Positions 15,842 through 25,532 are shown, counted from the first letter of the stretch. The stretch is 40,661 nucleotides of DNA from Bacteroidales bacterium UBA2716 (GCA_002354005.1 DEKS01000148.1:1-40661); one strand, 5' to 3'. Made by a program: numbers and translations. Notes: generated by a model not told the origin, from the letters alone.

Positions 15842-17437
15842 TTATTGAGCTGTATTGAAGGTAAGGCTGTAATTCAGCGTTGCAGTTACAGTCTTGTCTG
15901 CGGCAGTAAAGCTGACTACAATTTTGTAATTGTTGATGGTCTTGCCGTTTACGCCGGCCATATCAGAATCATAGAAGCCACAGGTGGTAGTAAAATCATC
16001 ATAGAATTCTACATAGTAGCTGCGTGCATTTGCTGCGCCCTCTTCCTCACTTACTTTATCTCCGAAGTTAATGGATTTACCATTGACATCGAACCAGTTT
16101 CCGAATAAGCCACCTGCGGTAGGAGTAACTTCTTCTTCTCCGACGTAAGCTTTCGCTGTAAGTTGACCGGAAAGGGCGGCGCTGCCAACTTGGTCCGCGG
16201 TAATCTGGAAGGCGTCCAGAATTGCTTCACTTGCGTCGTAGCTGGCTCCTTCTGTGGTTACAGTCATGGTAACAGGAATGACAACATCTTTCATTTTGGC
16301 AGCGTCAATAGGCTCAACTTCGCTTACGCCTTCAAATTGGGAATCGAAAGCGAATGTTGCAACGGCCTTGCCTCCTGTGTAGGTGAAGGTGAGCTCGAGT
16401 TTGAGGTTGTCAACCTTCTTTCCTGCAACAGCTGCGTAGTCGTTATAACCAACGCGGAGAATAAGGTCCGTGCCCAACTCAAAGTAGTAGGCATAGCCTT
16501 CGGAGCCCCAGGTGCAAACCTGCAGATCGCCGTTGAACCATGCTCCGGCGATACCGGCTGCGGTGTTGTCAACTTCTTCATTATTGATATAATTTTTGCC
16601 TACGATGGCGCCAGTGCCACAAGCAATGCCAAAGTCTTCGGCGGAAAGCTTGAATGCATCAAGAACCTGTTCGGAGAAGTCAATCTCAGCACCGGCTGCA
16701 GTGAAGGTTTCCTTCACCGGGATTTCGATGTCCTTGGTCGCACCGCTGGGCTCAATGGCTCCGGCATCAACAATCTTGATGTTCCATTCTACATAGTAGT
16801 AACGTTCTACATCGTCATCATCGGTAATGAAGAATACTTCCGTAGCTTTGTATACATCGCCTACTTTACCGTCAAAACCTCCGTCAAGGAAGCCGATATT
16901 GTAGGTCCACATGGCATCAAGTGTCTCTGCATCCGGAGAATCAGCACCCCAGTCAACAACACTTTCGGTGTAGAAAAGTTTGTCGCCCGCTTCATCGCTC
17001 CAGTACGTCATACGGCCGGTTTTGCTCCACCAGTGACCATAATTGGCAGAAGTTTTGGGAATCCATTTCATGTTGTCATGGTTATTCTCGTCGGCAACAC
17101 CAAACATCATGGTGTTGTCCTTCTGGGCAGAAATACCGGTGGCGCCGGCATCGTCATCGCAATACCCCATGGCTTTGTAGAACTCTTCTGCGGTCATGTC
17201 GAAGAAATCAAGGATGTCGTCGCCAGGCATCTCCGCTGCGTGGGCAGCCCATTTACTGGTTTCCACGCCGTTGATCATTTCTACAGTTACTACAGTGGTC
17301 TTCTCAACGAAGCCTTCCTCAACGGGATCGGGATTCTCATTGCCGTTGCCGCCGTTGTCCACGGGGATGACGGGCTTTTTCTCACAGGCAGCGAGGGTGA
17401 GGGCTGCGGCTGCAATAAACAAGAATACTTTTTTCAT
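15842..17437 (-). CDS. Lipoprotein with three DUF4859-like repeats, likely surface ligand-binding protein
   Basis: A 531-residue lipoprotein (lipobox Cys18, then a Pro/Asn/Gly linker). Three repeat units can be seen, about residues 45-230, 235-390 and 392-531. Each has an ILDAF/VLDAF helix (DDILDFFDMTAEEF, QVLDAFKLSAEDFG, AILDAFQITADQVG), a WF/WW loop and closing strands. The same fold signature ends metalloprotease copies 1 and 3. There is no catalytic motif. Its place directly after SusD is the usual place of surface glycan-binding proteins, so binding the substrate at the cell surface is the likely job. It lies 47 bases after the SusD gene. Base composition is slightly less GC-rich than its neighbours. 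The ligand is unknown. Confidence 0.7.
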   Translation of the reverse strand: MKKVFLFIAAAALTLAACEKKPVIPVDNGGNGNENPDPVEEGFVEKTTVVTVEMINGVETSKWAAHAAEMPGDDILDFFDMTAEEFYKAMGYCDDDAGATGISAQKDNTMMFGVADENNHDNMKWIPKTSANYGHWWSKTGRMTYWSDEAGDKLFYTESVVDWGADSPDAETLDAMWTYNIGFLDGGFDGKVGDVYKATEVFFITDDDDVERYYYVEWNIKIVDAGAIEPSGATKDIEIPVKETFTAAGAEIDFSEQVLDAFKLSAEDFGIACGTGAIVGKNYINNEEVDNTAAGIAGAWFNGDLQVCTWGSEGYAYYFELGTDLILRVGYNDYAAVAGKKVDNLKLELTFTYTGGKAVATFAFDSQFEGVSEVEPIDAAKMKDVVIPVTMTVTTEGASYDASEAILDAFQITADQVGSAALSGQLTAKAYVGEEEVTPTAGGLFGNWFDVNGKSINFGDKVSEEEGAANARSYYVEFYDDFTTTCGFYDSDMAGVNGKTINNYKIVVSFTAADKTVTATLNYSLTFNTAQ

Positions 17438-17484
17438 TGTGTAAATAAATTAATTGGTGTTTGTATTTCGTGTTCTATAAGCGA

Positions 17485-19425
17485 CTAGTCGCCAGGCTGA
17501 TCGGTAGTGGATGCGTCGGAGAAGCCGTAGTTCTGGACCAGCTTGATGTTGGACTGGATGAATTCCGTGTAAATGGGGAATACATTGTTGTGCCAGTCGC
17601 CCACGTCCATCTTTTTCTTGCGGCAGAACCAGGTTTTTCCGTTGTACACGTTGCGGCCGTCGGAGCACATGAAGCGCTGCAGGTCCTGGCGGCGGTGGTG
17701 TTCACCCACGAACTCCCAGGCCAGGTCATCCAGGAGACCGCCCAACTCGATGCTGGCGCTGTTGTCCTTGGTGTATTCCGTGAAGGAGGATGCGAGCACA
17801 TTGCCATTGGCGTCGTACTTGAAGTCGGCGTACGGGTTGGCGGAGGTGGAGGTGGTGCATTCACGCACGCCGTAGTCATACACGGAGTCTCCGCGGAGCT
17901 GTGCGGCGGTACGGGTGGCCTTGGCCGGATTGTCCTTGAAGGCGCGCTGGCGCACCATGGTTACCCAATTGGCGGCATCGGCATCGCTCTTGCCGTCAAT
18001 GCCACCGGCGCGGAGCACGGTCTCGGCCATGATGAAGTAGGCGTCCGACAGGCGGTAGAAGCACACGTCGTCACCATAGGTGCCGCGGTTACCGGGCACA
18101 ATTTCCTGTCTCTTGAAGCGGGCGCCTTCAAAGTCGTAAGCTCCGGGATTGTTGATGGAGTGGACTTCTACGGTGTAGATGAGCGGGTAGTTGCCGGCGG
18201 CGTGGTTGTGCGTCTTGTGCTTGGGCTCGGCGGAAATCATGGCGGCGGTAAGCATGTCGGGACCGTCGTCGGAACGTTTCTGCTCTTCCTCGTAGATGGG
18301 GAAGCCCGGGTCGTCATAATAATACTGCTGGCCAATGGCCCAGGTGTCCGTGAGACGGGTGTCGTCCGGGTCATAGCTGTGGATGAACTGCGGCACGGCG
18401 CAGGAACCGTTCCAAGGGGTTCCGCTGTAGCCGAAGGCGGCGCCGCCGCGGCCCACGAAGCACTTGTTTACCAGGTAGTTGTGGCTGGCCTTGGCACCGT
18501 CCAGCGGAAGGACAAAGATGACTTCCTTGGCGCCGTTCAGGTTGTTGCGGCTGTTGTCCAGATAGTTGTCGGCCAAGCTGTAACCGCCTTCGTCAACAAC
18601 CATCTTGGCATATTCGTAAGCCTTCTTGTACCACTTGTTGCCGTTCTGGGCGTTGGTCTGGAAGAACTCGCTGTCCCAGTTGCGGTTGTTGCGGGCGTGT
18701 TCCGACATCACCAGATTGGTGGCGGCATCTTTCTCGAAGCCGCGCAGCCAGCTGTCGTGCATGAGGAAGGTCTTGGCGGCCAGCATGCAGGCGGCGTACT
18801 TGTTCATACGGCCGTACAGCTTGGTAGTGGGCATGTCGGGAATGCACTCTTCCACTTCTTTGGCCAGGAAGTCCCATACGTGTTCCGGAGCCACCTGCTC
18901 GGGCAGGTAACCGGGGGTAAGGGTGGCTTCATAGCTGATTTCCAGCGGAATGTTGCGCCACAGGTCAAAGAGCACGAAGTAGTACAGGGCGCGCAGGGCG
19001 CGAACCTCTGCATAGGCTTCCTTGTTGTCCTTGATGGCCTGGGTCTCAAGCAGCTGGTTGGCTTTCATGATACCGTTGTAGCAGTAGTTCCACTCCTGCC
19101 AGAGGTGCGGAATACCGGCATAAGGGTCGTTCTGGTGCAGGTTGATGTATTGGGCGCCCCAGCCGCCGTAGGTGCGGTAGGGAGTCATGATGAGGTCCGA
19201 GCTTTCTTCGTTGATGTCGAAGTAGCCTTCCCAAGCCCAGTACATGAAACGGAGCTGTACATACAGGTTGCCCAGCATGTCCGCGGTTTCGTCTTCCGTT
19301 CCGGAAAGGTTAGCCGGGGAAAGGGAAGAGTAAACGTGCTCTGTAAGGTCCGTACAGGAGGGAGCAGCTCCGAGGATGGCGGCAGCAGCAAAAGTGCTGG
19401 CAATGATTTTGGTAATGGTTTTCAT
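17485..19425 (-). CDS. SusD/RagB-family substrate-binding lipoprotein
   Basis: A 646-residue lipoprotein (Cys24 after MKTITKIIASTFAAAAILGA). The N-terminal SusD-like helices hold TPR-type repeats (for example EVRALRALYYFVLFDLWRNIPLE, the classic SusD motif near residue 140), and the C-terminal RagB/SusD domain ends with LGGLLDDLAWEFVGEHHRRQDLQRF, the conserved E..E...R.DL.RF segment. SusD proteins form the lid of the SusC channel and bind the target glycan or glycopeptide at the cell surface. It begins 19 bases after the SusC stop. It is somewhat longer than the starch SusD, as usual for the wider family. Which ligand it binds cannot be told. Confidence 0.96.
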   Translation of the reverse strand: MKTITKIIASTFAAAAILGAAPSCTDLTEHVYSSLSPANLSGTEDETADMLGNLYVQLRFMYWAWEGYFDINEESSDLIMTPYRTYGGWGAQYINLHQNDPYAGIPHLWQEWNYCYNGIMKANQLLETQAIKDNKEAYAEVRALRALYYFVLFDLWRNIPLEISYEATLTPGYLPEQVAPEHVWDFLAKEVEECIPDMPTTKLYGRMNKYAACMLAAKTFLMHDSWLRGFEKDAATNLVMSEHARNNRNWDSEFFQTNAQNGNKWYKKAYEYAKMVVDEGGYSLADNYLDNSRNNLNGAKEVIFVLPLDGAKASHNYLVNKCFVGRGGAAFGYSGTPWNGSCAVPQFIHSYDPDDTRLTDTWAIGQQYYYDDPGFPIYEEEQKRSDDGPDMLTAAMISAEPKHKTHNHAAGNYPLIYTVEVHSINNPGAYDFEGARFKRQEIVPGNRGTYGDDVCFYRLSDAYFIMAETVLRAGGIDGKSDADAANWVTMVRQRAFKDNPAKATRTAAQLRGDSVYDYGVRECTTSTSANPYADFKYDANGNVLASSFTEYTKDNSASIELGGLLDDLAWEFVGEHHRRQDLQRFMCSDGRNVYNGKTWFCRKKKMDVGDWHNNVFPIYTEFIQSNIKLVQNYGFSDASTTDQPGD

Positions 19426-19444
19426 AGATGCTTTCCTCCTTGAA

Positions 19445-22400
19445 TTACTTGTTGCCGAAGGTGAGATTTACGCCCAGGGTGAAGGTACGGATGGTAGGAT
19501 ACTTGTTGCGGTAGTCCACACCGAAGCCGAAACGGTCGCCGGAGGACATTTCCGGGTCGATGCCCTTGTATCCGGTGATGCAGAATACGTTCTCGCCGGA
19601 GAAGAAGATGCGGGCACGGTCCAGGTATTTCACGTTGTCTGTCTTGAAGGTGTAGCCGAAGTTGAGGTTGTCCAGCTTCAGGTAGTCACCGTTCTCCAGG
19701 TAGTAGCTCACGGCCACCGGCTGCTGGGAAGAGGAGAGAACGCCGCCATAAACGGGCTCTACGGCGCTCTGATAACGGTTGAGGCCGATATTCAGGTTCT
19801 CGTAGAACATGCGCTGGCAGTTGAAGATCTTGAAGCCCAGGGCAGAGGAGAAGGCCAGGGTGAGGTCGAAGCCCCTGTAGCGGAAGGTGTTGCTCCAGCC
19901 AAAGTTCACGGCCGGAACACCGGAGCCCAGATACTGGCGGTAGCGGGAGTCATAACTGCGCATGCCATCCACGAACATGGTGGATTCGCCGGTCTCAGGG
20001 TCTTCAATCATCCACATGCCTTTTGCTGAACGGCTGGTGCTCAGTCCGGTGGACTTAAGCATGTAGAAGTCGCCCAGGGCACCGCCTACATAGGTACGCT
20101 GCAGGACCATGGAAGTGGGTTCTTCCGTCCAGGCGCCGTCCAGGTAGTCCTCGGTCTGATACAGGTCATTGGAGAGGGACTCCAGGCGGTTCTTGTTGTG
20201 GGAAACGGTGAGGGTGGTGTTCCACTCGAAGTTGCGGGTACGTACGGGCGTACCGCCCACCATGAGTTCCACACCGGTGTTGGACATGGTGCCCACATTG
20301 GCGGTGGTACTGTTGTACAGGTTCGGGGGTACCGGCACGGAGTAATCCCACAGGAGGTCTACGGTGCGCTTGTGATACACATCCAGGGAACCGTACAGGC
20401 GGCCGTCGAAGAAACCGAAGTCCACACCCACGTTCACCTCATGGGAGGTCTCCCACTTGAGGTTCTTGTTCTCGTTCTGGATAGGCGTGAGGGAAGGACG
20501 CCATACCCCGTCCGGGGTGATGTAGTTGCCGTAGGAGGTGTCATAGTCGTACAGCAACAGCGACATGTAGGAAGCGCTGGGAATAACGCCCGTTTTACCG
20601 TAACCGGCACGGATTTTCAAGTTGTCCAGCCAGCGGACGTCCTTGAGCCAGTCTTCGTTGGAGAGGGTCCAGCCGGCGCTGACGGCAGGGAACAGACCCC
20701 ACTTGTTGTTGGCGGCGAACTTGGAGCAGCCTTCATAGCGCAGGGTAGCCAGCACATTGAAGCGGTTGTCGAAGTTATAGGTGAAACGGCCGAAGAAACC
20801 AATAAGCGTGGCTTCTTCCTTGTGAGAGGAAACGCCGCCGTAGGTTTTCAGGGTATAGGTCTTGTTTTCGCCTTCACCGGATTCCACCAACTCTGCCAGA
20901 CGGCCGGCTTCCAGGGCGTTGTACAGGTAGGCGTCCGTAGGGAATTCGGAGTTGGAAGCGCCAAAGCTGCTGCTGGTGCTGCGCATCCAGCTGTAGCCAA
21001 GCATGCCGCTGATATGGTGCTTGCCCAGTTGGCGGTCGTATTGGGTGGTGAGCTCCAGCAGGTTTTGGGTGAAGTCTCCCTGGCTCTTGCCGGCGCTGCC
21101 GTTGATGCCGCCCCAGCGGTTGCCCTGGTATTTGGCGGTGTTGTAGTATTCGTTCACGGAGTTGTTGCGGCGGGTGCTCAGCTGCAGGTTGGTTTTCCAG
21201 CCGGCGATGGGCTCTACAGTGATGTTACCGGTGAGGCGGGTGGTCTCAATGCGGTAGTCTCCCGTGTGCTCCTTATTATAAGGGATAGGGTTGTAGTAAT
21301 ACAGCGGAGCGGTTTGCTCGTAGTAGTCCTGCGTGGGGTCGTTGTCCACATAGATGGGCGCCGTAGGGTTGCGGATGACCGCCTGGTGGTATATGGTCCA
21401 GCTGTCCTGGTTGTCGCTCTTTGAGAGCGTCTTGAGCATGTTGACGTTAATCTTCAGGATGTCGTTGAACAGGTACTGGGTGAGGTCCACCTGGGCGCGG
21501 AGGTCCTGGCTGTAAGAGCCTTTGATCACACCCTGGTTGTCTTTATAGGTAACGTTGGCGGAATAGGCCATGTGCTTGGTGCCGCCTTCAAGGTTGATGT
21601 TGTGGTTGTGGGCAAAGCCGGGGTGGGAAACCTCGGAGAGCCAGTCCGTATTGTAACCCAGGTCTGCGAACGGGGAATACTTGGCCAGGTAGGTTTGGCC
21701 GCTGCTGTCCGTTCCCAGGTCTTCCAGCATGTGCATGAAGTCCGCATCCATGAATTTCACGCGCTTGGAGAAAGTGGAGACGGAAGCATAGCCGTTGTAG
21801 GAGATGTTGAAGCGCTCTCCCACTTTACCGGCCTTGGTGGTGATGAGAATGACACCGGCGGCACCGCGGGTACCGTAAATGGCGGCTGCGGAAGCATCCT
21901 TCAGGACGGTGATTTCCTCGATGGCCTCGGGAGCCACGGTGGAGAGGGAACCTTCAATGCCGTCCACGAGGACCAGCGGAGTGTAACCGCCCATCAGGGA
22001 GTTCACGCCACGGAGCATGATGGTGGAAGTGGAGTTGGGGTCGCCGTTGCCCTTGGTAACGTTGAGACCGGCCACTTTGCCTTTCACCAGCTGGGCTGCG
22101 TCCCCGATGTTACCGGCAAGGAAGTCCTCGCTTTTTACATTGGCGACGGCTGAGGTGATGTCACCTTTCTTCTGGGTACCGTAACCGATGACCACGGCGT
22201 CTTCCAGGGAGAGGAAGTCCTCCTGGAGGGTCTGGTTGATGACGGTGCGGCCCTGAACGGGTTCATCGGCCTGCAGATAGCCGATGGCGGAGAAGGTAAT
22301 GGTGGCATTGGCACTGATGCCGGTAAGGTGGTACTTACCTTGCTCGTTGGTGATGTCACCGCTGCGGGTACCGGCTACAAGCACGCCTACGCCAATGATG

Positions 22401-22522
22401 GGTTCACCTTTGGCATCGGTCACCGTACCGGTAACGTCGATGGTCCGCTGGGCGAAGGCCTGCGTGCCCACGAGGAGCATCAGACCGGCAGCCAAAGCAG
22501 AACAAATGGATTTGAAGTGCAT
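19445..22522 (-). CDS. SusC/RagA-family TonB-dependent outer membrane transporter
   Basis: A 1025-residue receptor. Signal peptide (MHFKSICSALAAGLMLLVGTQAFAQ), then a carboxypeptidase-regulatory-like domain (about 28-105, VTGTVTDAKGEPIIGVGVLVAGT), the plug with the SusC hallmark DAVVIGYGTQKKGDITSAV and VDGIEGSL, and a 22-strand barrel closing with TLGVNLTFGNK. It imports oligomers bound by SusD, using TonB energy. No separate sigma-regulator N-terminal extension is present, so control is by the neighbouring sensor-regulator, not by an anti-sigma pair. It is the first gene of the minus operon; the 115-bp gap to the regulator gene holds its promoter and the shared operator. Confidence 0.96.
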   Translation of the reverse strand: MHFKSICSALAAGLMLLVGTQAFAQRTIDVTGTVTDAKGEPIIGVGVLVAGTRSGDITNEQGKYHLTGISANATITFSAIGYLQADEPVQGRTVINQTLQEDFLSLEDAVVIGYGTQKKGDITSAVANVKSEDFLAGNIGDAAQLVKGKVAGLNVTKGNGDPNSTSTIMLRGVNSLMGGYTPLVLVDGIEGSLSTVAPEAIEEITVLKDASAAAIYGTRGAAGVILITTKAGKVGERFNISYNGYASVSTFSKRVKFMDADFMHMLEDLGTDSSGQTYLAKYSPFADLGYNTDWLSEVSHPGFAHNHNINLEGGTKHMAYSANVTYKDNQGVIKGSYSQDLRAQVDLTQYLFNDILKINVNMLKTLSKSDNQDSWTIYHQAVIRNPTAPIYVDNDPTQDYYEQTAPLYYYNPIPYNKEHTGDYRIETTRLTGNITVEPIAGWKTNLQLSTRRNNSVNEYYNTAKYQGNRWGGINGSAGKSQGDFTQNLLELTTQYDRQLGKHHISGMLGYSWMRSTSSSFGASNSEFPTDAYLYNALEAGRLAELVESGEGENKTYTLKTYGGVSSHKEEATLIGFFGRFTYNFDNRFNVLATLRYEGCSKFAANNKWGLFPAVSAGWTLSNEDWLKDVRWLDNLKIRAGYGKTGVIPSASYMSLLLYDYDTSYGNYITPDGVWRPSLTPIQNENKNLKWETSHEVNVGVDFGFFDGRLYGSLDVYHKRTVDLLWDYSVPVPPNLYNSTTANVGTMSNTGVELMVGGTPVRTRNFEWNTTLTVSHNKNRLESLSNDLYQTEDYLDGAWTEEPTSMVLQRTYVGGALGDFYMLKSTGLSTSRSAKGMWMIEDPETGESTMFVDGMRSYDSRYRQYLGSGVPAVNFGWSNTFRYRGFDLTLAFSSALGFKIFNCQRMFYENLNIGLNRYQSAVEPVYGGVLSSSQQPVAVSYYLENGDYLKLDNLNFGYTFKTDNVKYLDRARIFFSGENVFCITGYKGIDPEMSSGDRFGFGVDYRNKYPTIRTFTLGVNLTFGNK

Positions 22523-22569
22523 GGTTATAAAATTTGGTTAATAGTTGTAGGTGCATTTTTATGCAAGGG

Positions 22570-22636
22570 CAAATGTAAATGAAACACATGTTGCCTAATG
22601 AAAGGATAGTCCAAGGTTTTTGGAAAATCGTCCAAA
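22570..22636 (-). promoter_or_regulatory. susC promoter with regulator operator (shared with the divergent GH operon)
   Basis: On the minus strand TTTGGACGATTTT (22636-22624) is followed by CAAAA and, 21 bp after the first TTGGA, a second TTGGA (22614-22610). The -7 box TACATTTG (22577-22570) begins 59 bp after the element start. No good -33 TTTG is present at 19-21 bp, which suggests an activator-dependent promoter. Identical bases stand at the same offsets at 25564-25630. Confidence 0.75.
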
Positions 22637-22637
22637 C

Positions 22638-25517
22638 CTATTCCTCGTTGAATGCAGCCTGTTTTTTGGCCCAGTCGTGGGGCGTCATGCCAAATTGCGC
22701 GGCAAAAACCTTGGAGAAATAGCTGGGAGACGAAAAACCGGTCATGTAACAAATTTCGCCTACCGAATGTTTGCCTTGCGCAAGCAGGTTGGCCGCCGTG
22801 TTCAGCCGAGCCTGCGAGATTAAGTTGTTGGGTGTTTCGCCTGTATACTCCTTCACCTTGGCAAAGAGGCCGGAGCGGGAGATGGCCATTTCTTTGGACA
22901 GGAACGCCACCGACAAGTCCGGGTTTGCCAAGTTCTCGGAAATCAGCCGGTCCAGGCGGGCCATGAATCCCTCCGGACTGACGGCATCGGGGGCGGCGGG
23001 CTCCCCGGCGGCGGGTCCTTCCGCTTTAATCTGCCGCAGGTTGCCCACAATCTGCCGCAGCATCCGCTGGTTCTTGTCAATGGCTGTCAGTTCCGGTGAA
23101 GGCAGGCCGCCTTTCAGTTTCTTTACCTGCAGGCCGATTCCCGTCACGGGCGCCTCCAACTGGTCGGCCAGGTCGGAGAGCATTTGTTTGCGGTCGTCCT
23201 GCTCCTCCCCCTTAATCAGGATTTCCGTCTTGCGCTCTACGTGCTGGGTGATGGCGAGCAAGGCCAGCCATACCATGAGGCCTCCCAGAAGGATGTATAG
23301 GACGATGGCCACGTTGGACAGCAGGGGATGCGGCTTGATTTGGAATTCCAGCACGGCGCCGTCGTTCCACGGGCCGCCGTTGTTGCGCGCTTTGATGTGC
23401 AGCCGGTAATGGCGGGGAGGCAACTGGCTCAGGCTCACCCAGTTCTGGTTGCCCAGCTCCATCCATTGACCGTCGCCACCGTCCAACTTATACATATATT
23501 GCACTTTCTCAGGGACGCTGAAGGTGGGTGCGGCAAAGCCGATGGTCAGGTTGCGCATCCGGAAGGGAAGCCGGATGCCTTTGTCTCCCTGCGAGCGGAA
23601 AACGTCTTCGTTTATGCCTGGTGCCGATGCGTAAAAACGCGTGAAAAGAACATTGGGGACGGGCGGGTTGGCGGGTACGGCTCCGGGATAGAAGGTGACA
23701 AATCCGTTAGCGGCGCCCATATACACGTGTCCGTCCCGGGTGACGAGTCCTGCTCCGGGCATGTACTGCTCTGTGAAAACGCCGTCGTTTTGCTGATAGC
23801 GTTCCAGTCCCAGATTTTCACGCGGGCCATAGCGCAGCAGTGTTTTGGACGATGAAAGCCAGAGCTGGGCGGTGCTGTAAGCGGCAAAGCAGACATCCGT
23901 TTTGGGTAGCAGCACCTGCGGGTCCTCCGGATTCAGTACGGCAAAGCCCCGGCGCGTACTTACGCACAGCGTTCCGTTGGAGAGCATGAGGTGATTGACG
24001 TGGTCGTTGGGGATGATGGAGTTGTAGCTGTTCAGTTCTTCCCAGGAGCCGTCCGTATGCCGGACAAGGATGCCTTTGCCGGTGGTCCCGAACCATAGCG
24101 TCCCGGCGGCGTCTCCCACAATGGCACTCACCCCTTCGCCGATGTTCTTCTCCGGGACAAAGCGGTCTTCTGCGGCATTGTAGCGCCATATATCGGAGGT
24201 GTTGCCCGCCCACAGCGTGCCGTCTCCTGCCAGATAAAAGGCATAGATGCTCAGCGGCTCGTATTCTATTATGGCTTTGGTTTTCAGGTTTACGCGAAGG
24301 GTGCGGGAAGGATAGTTGCCAATCCACAGCCAGTCTCCCTGGCGTAGGAGGGCATGGATGTTCAGGGCGGAAAAACGGGCTTCCCAGGCTTTTGACGGGG
24401 CCCAAGGCGCGGCTTGTCCGCTGGCGGGGTTATAGCGGAAAAGGCCGCCGTTGTCGGAGCCCATCCAGATGCTGCCGTCCGGGTCCTCGCAGAAGCAGCT
24501 CACGGCGTAGTCTTCCTGGGCGTCCGTGAGGTCCGACAAGGAGTGGGACTGGAACAGGCCGTTTCCGGGAGCCACATAGTTGACGCCGCCATAGTAAGTG
24601 CCTATCCACAAGCCGTTTTCGTGGTCCTTTAACAGGGGGTACACAAATTTGTTGGACAGCGTGCGCGGGGTGTTGCGGTCGTTGGTGTACAGGGTGCTTT
24701 CCCCGGTAAACGGGTCCACCTGGAACAGGCCGTCGTCGGAGCCGGCCAGCAGGTTCCGGGAATTCTCCTGTAAAAGCGAATGGATGCGCGTGAGGCCGTT
24801 TTGGGCGGAGACCGCGCAGCAGATGGTGCGGGTGGACGGGTCCAGGCGGTAGATGCCCTTGTCCCAGGTGCCCAGCCAGAGATTTCCCGCACCGTCTTCT
24901 TCCAATGCGCATATGCGCGCGGGCGTACAATTATTATACGTGAAAGAGGGGGGGGTGAAATCTTCCGTAGAGGCGTTGTACAGGTACAGTCCTTCCGGTG
25001 CGGACTGCGCGGCGGCCCACAGCCGGCCGTCTGCGGTAAAGCGGAGGGCTTCGATGCCTTGTCCCGCCAGATAATGGCTCCAGGCTCCTTTCCGGAGACG
25101 GTAAATGCCCTGGTCGAAGGTGCCTAACCACAAAGCGCCTTCACTGTCTTCGGCCATACAGGTGTATGCGGTGTGCGGAGCGCTCTCCACCTTTTGCATG
25201 GACATTCCGTCATAGCGATACAGTCCGTCGTCGGTGCCGGCCCAGAGTGTTTGGGCGGCGTCTTCCCACAGGCAGTTGACATAATTGGCGCCGGCGCCGG
25301 AAAACTCATGGTGGATGACCTCCCGGCCGTCAAAACTGTCCAGACCGTCGGCCGTGCCAATCCAGATCAGTCCCCGGTGATCCTGTATCATGCTGCGAAC
25401 GGTGTTGGACGATAATCCGTCGCTGATGTTCAGGTGCCGGAAACTGTAAGAGGGGCCTGCTACAGCGGTATAGAGGGCTGTAAGTGTCAGGAATAGTGTG
25501 GTTAGTGTCCTTTTCAT
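22638..25517 (-). CDS. Membrane sensor-regulator, HTCS-like but without kinase and receiver domains
   Basis: A 959-residue protein. Signal peptide; two-component-regulator propeller repeats (about 25-620, many units of the type GLIWIGTADGL, GSIWMGSDNGG); Y_Y_Y domain (about 635-725, YKLDGGDGQW...LPPRHYRLHIKARN); one membrane helix (about 735-757); a short helical region resembling the HisKA dimer domain (about 770-835); then an AraC-type helix-turn-helix (about 852-959, ISRSGLFAKVKEYTGETP...ICYMTGFSSPSYFSKVFAAQFGMTP). In normal hybrid two-component regulators the HisKA motif is SHELRTPLT; here it reads ADQLEAPVT, with Asp785 in place of the histidine. The ATPase and receiver domains are absent. 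It likely senses a periplasmic sugar or glycopeptide and acts directly on the shared operators. Confidence 0.88.
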   Translation of the reverse strand: MKRTLTTLFLTLTALYTAVAGPSYSFRHLNISDGLSSNTVRSMIQDHRGLIWIGTADGLDSFDGREVIHHEFSGAGANYVNCLWEDAAQTLWAGTDDGLYRYDGMSMQKVESAPHTAYTCMAEDSEGALWLGTFDQGIYRLRKGAWSHYLAGQGIEALRFTADGRLWAAAQSAPEGLYLYNASTEDFTPPSFTYNNCTPARICALEEDGAGNLWLGTWDKGIYRLDPSTRTICCAVSAQNGLTRIHSLLQENSRNLLAGSDDGLFQVDPFTGESTLYTNDRNTPRTLSNKFVYPLLKDHENGLWIGTYYGGVNYVAPGNGLFQSHSLSDLTDAQEDYAVSCFCEDPDGSIWMGSDNGGLFRYNPASGQAAPWAPSKAWEARFSALNIHALLRQGDWLWIGNYPSRTLRVNLKTKAIIEYEPLSIYAFYLAGDGTLWAGNTSDIWRYNAAEDRFVPEKNIGEGVSAIVGDAAGTLWFGTTGKGILVRHTDGSWEELNSYNSIIPNDHVNHLMLSNGTLCVSTRRGFAVLNPEDPQVLLPKTDVCFAAYSTAQLWLSSSKTLLRYGPRENLGLERYQQNDGVFTEQYMPGAGLVTRDGHVYMGAANGFVTFYPGAVPANPPVPNVLFTRFYASAPGINEDVFRSQGDKGIRLPFRMRNLTIGFAAPTFSVPEKVQYMYKLDGGDGQWMELGNQNWVSLSQLPPRHYRLHIKARNNGGPWNDGAVLEFQIKPHPLLSNVAIVLYILLGGLMVWLALLAITQHVERKTEILIKGEEQDDRKQMLSDLADQLEAPVTGIGLQVKKLKGGLPSPELTAIDKNQRMLRQIVGNLRQIKAEGPAAGEPAAPDAVSPEGFMARLDRLISENLANPDLSVAFLSKEMAISRSGLFAKVKEYTGETPNNLISQARLNTAANLLAQGKHSVGEICYMTGFSSPSYFSKVFAAQFGMTPHDWAKKQAAFNEE
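24948..24955. repeat. G8 homopolymer inside the regulator gene
   Basis: Eight G on the plus strand, eight C in the coding strand, encoding Thr-Pro-Pro in one propeller blade (DFTPPSFTYNN). The frame is open in this sequence. Such runs can slip during replication or mislead assembly. Confidence 0.6.
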
Positions 25518-25524
25518 AACGAGA

Positions 25525-25532
25525 CAAAGATA
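25525..25532 (-). promoter_or_regulatory. -7 box of the sensor-regulator gene
   Basis: TATCTTTG on the minus strand (25532-25525) fits TAnnTTTG and ends 7 bases before the regulator ATG, giving a very short leader or a start very near it. No convincing -33 TTTG is seen. The shared operator (25564-25590) lies about 32-58 bp upstream of this box, so the regulator may influence its own gene. Confidence 0.45.
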
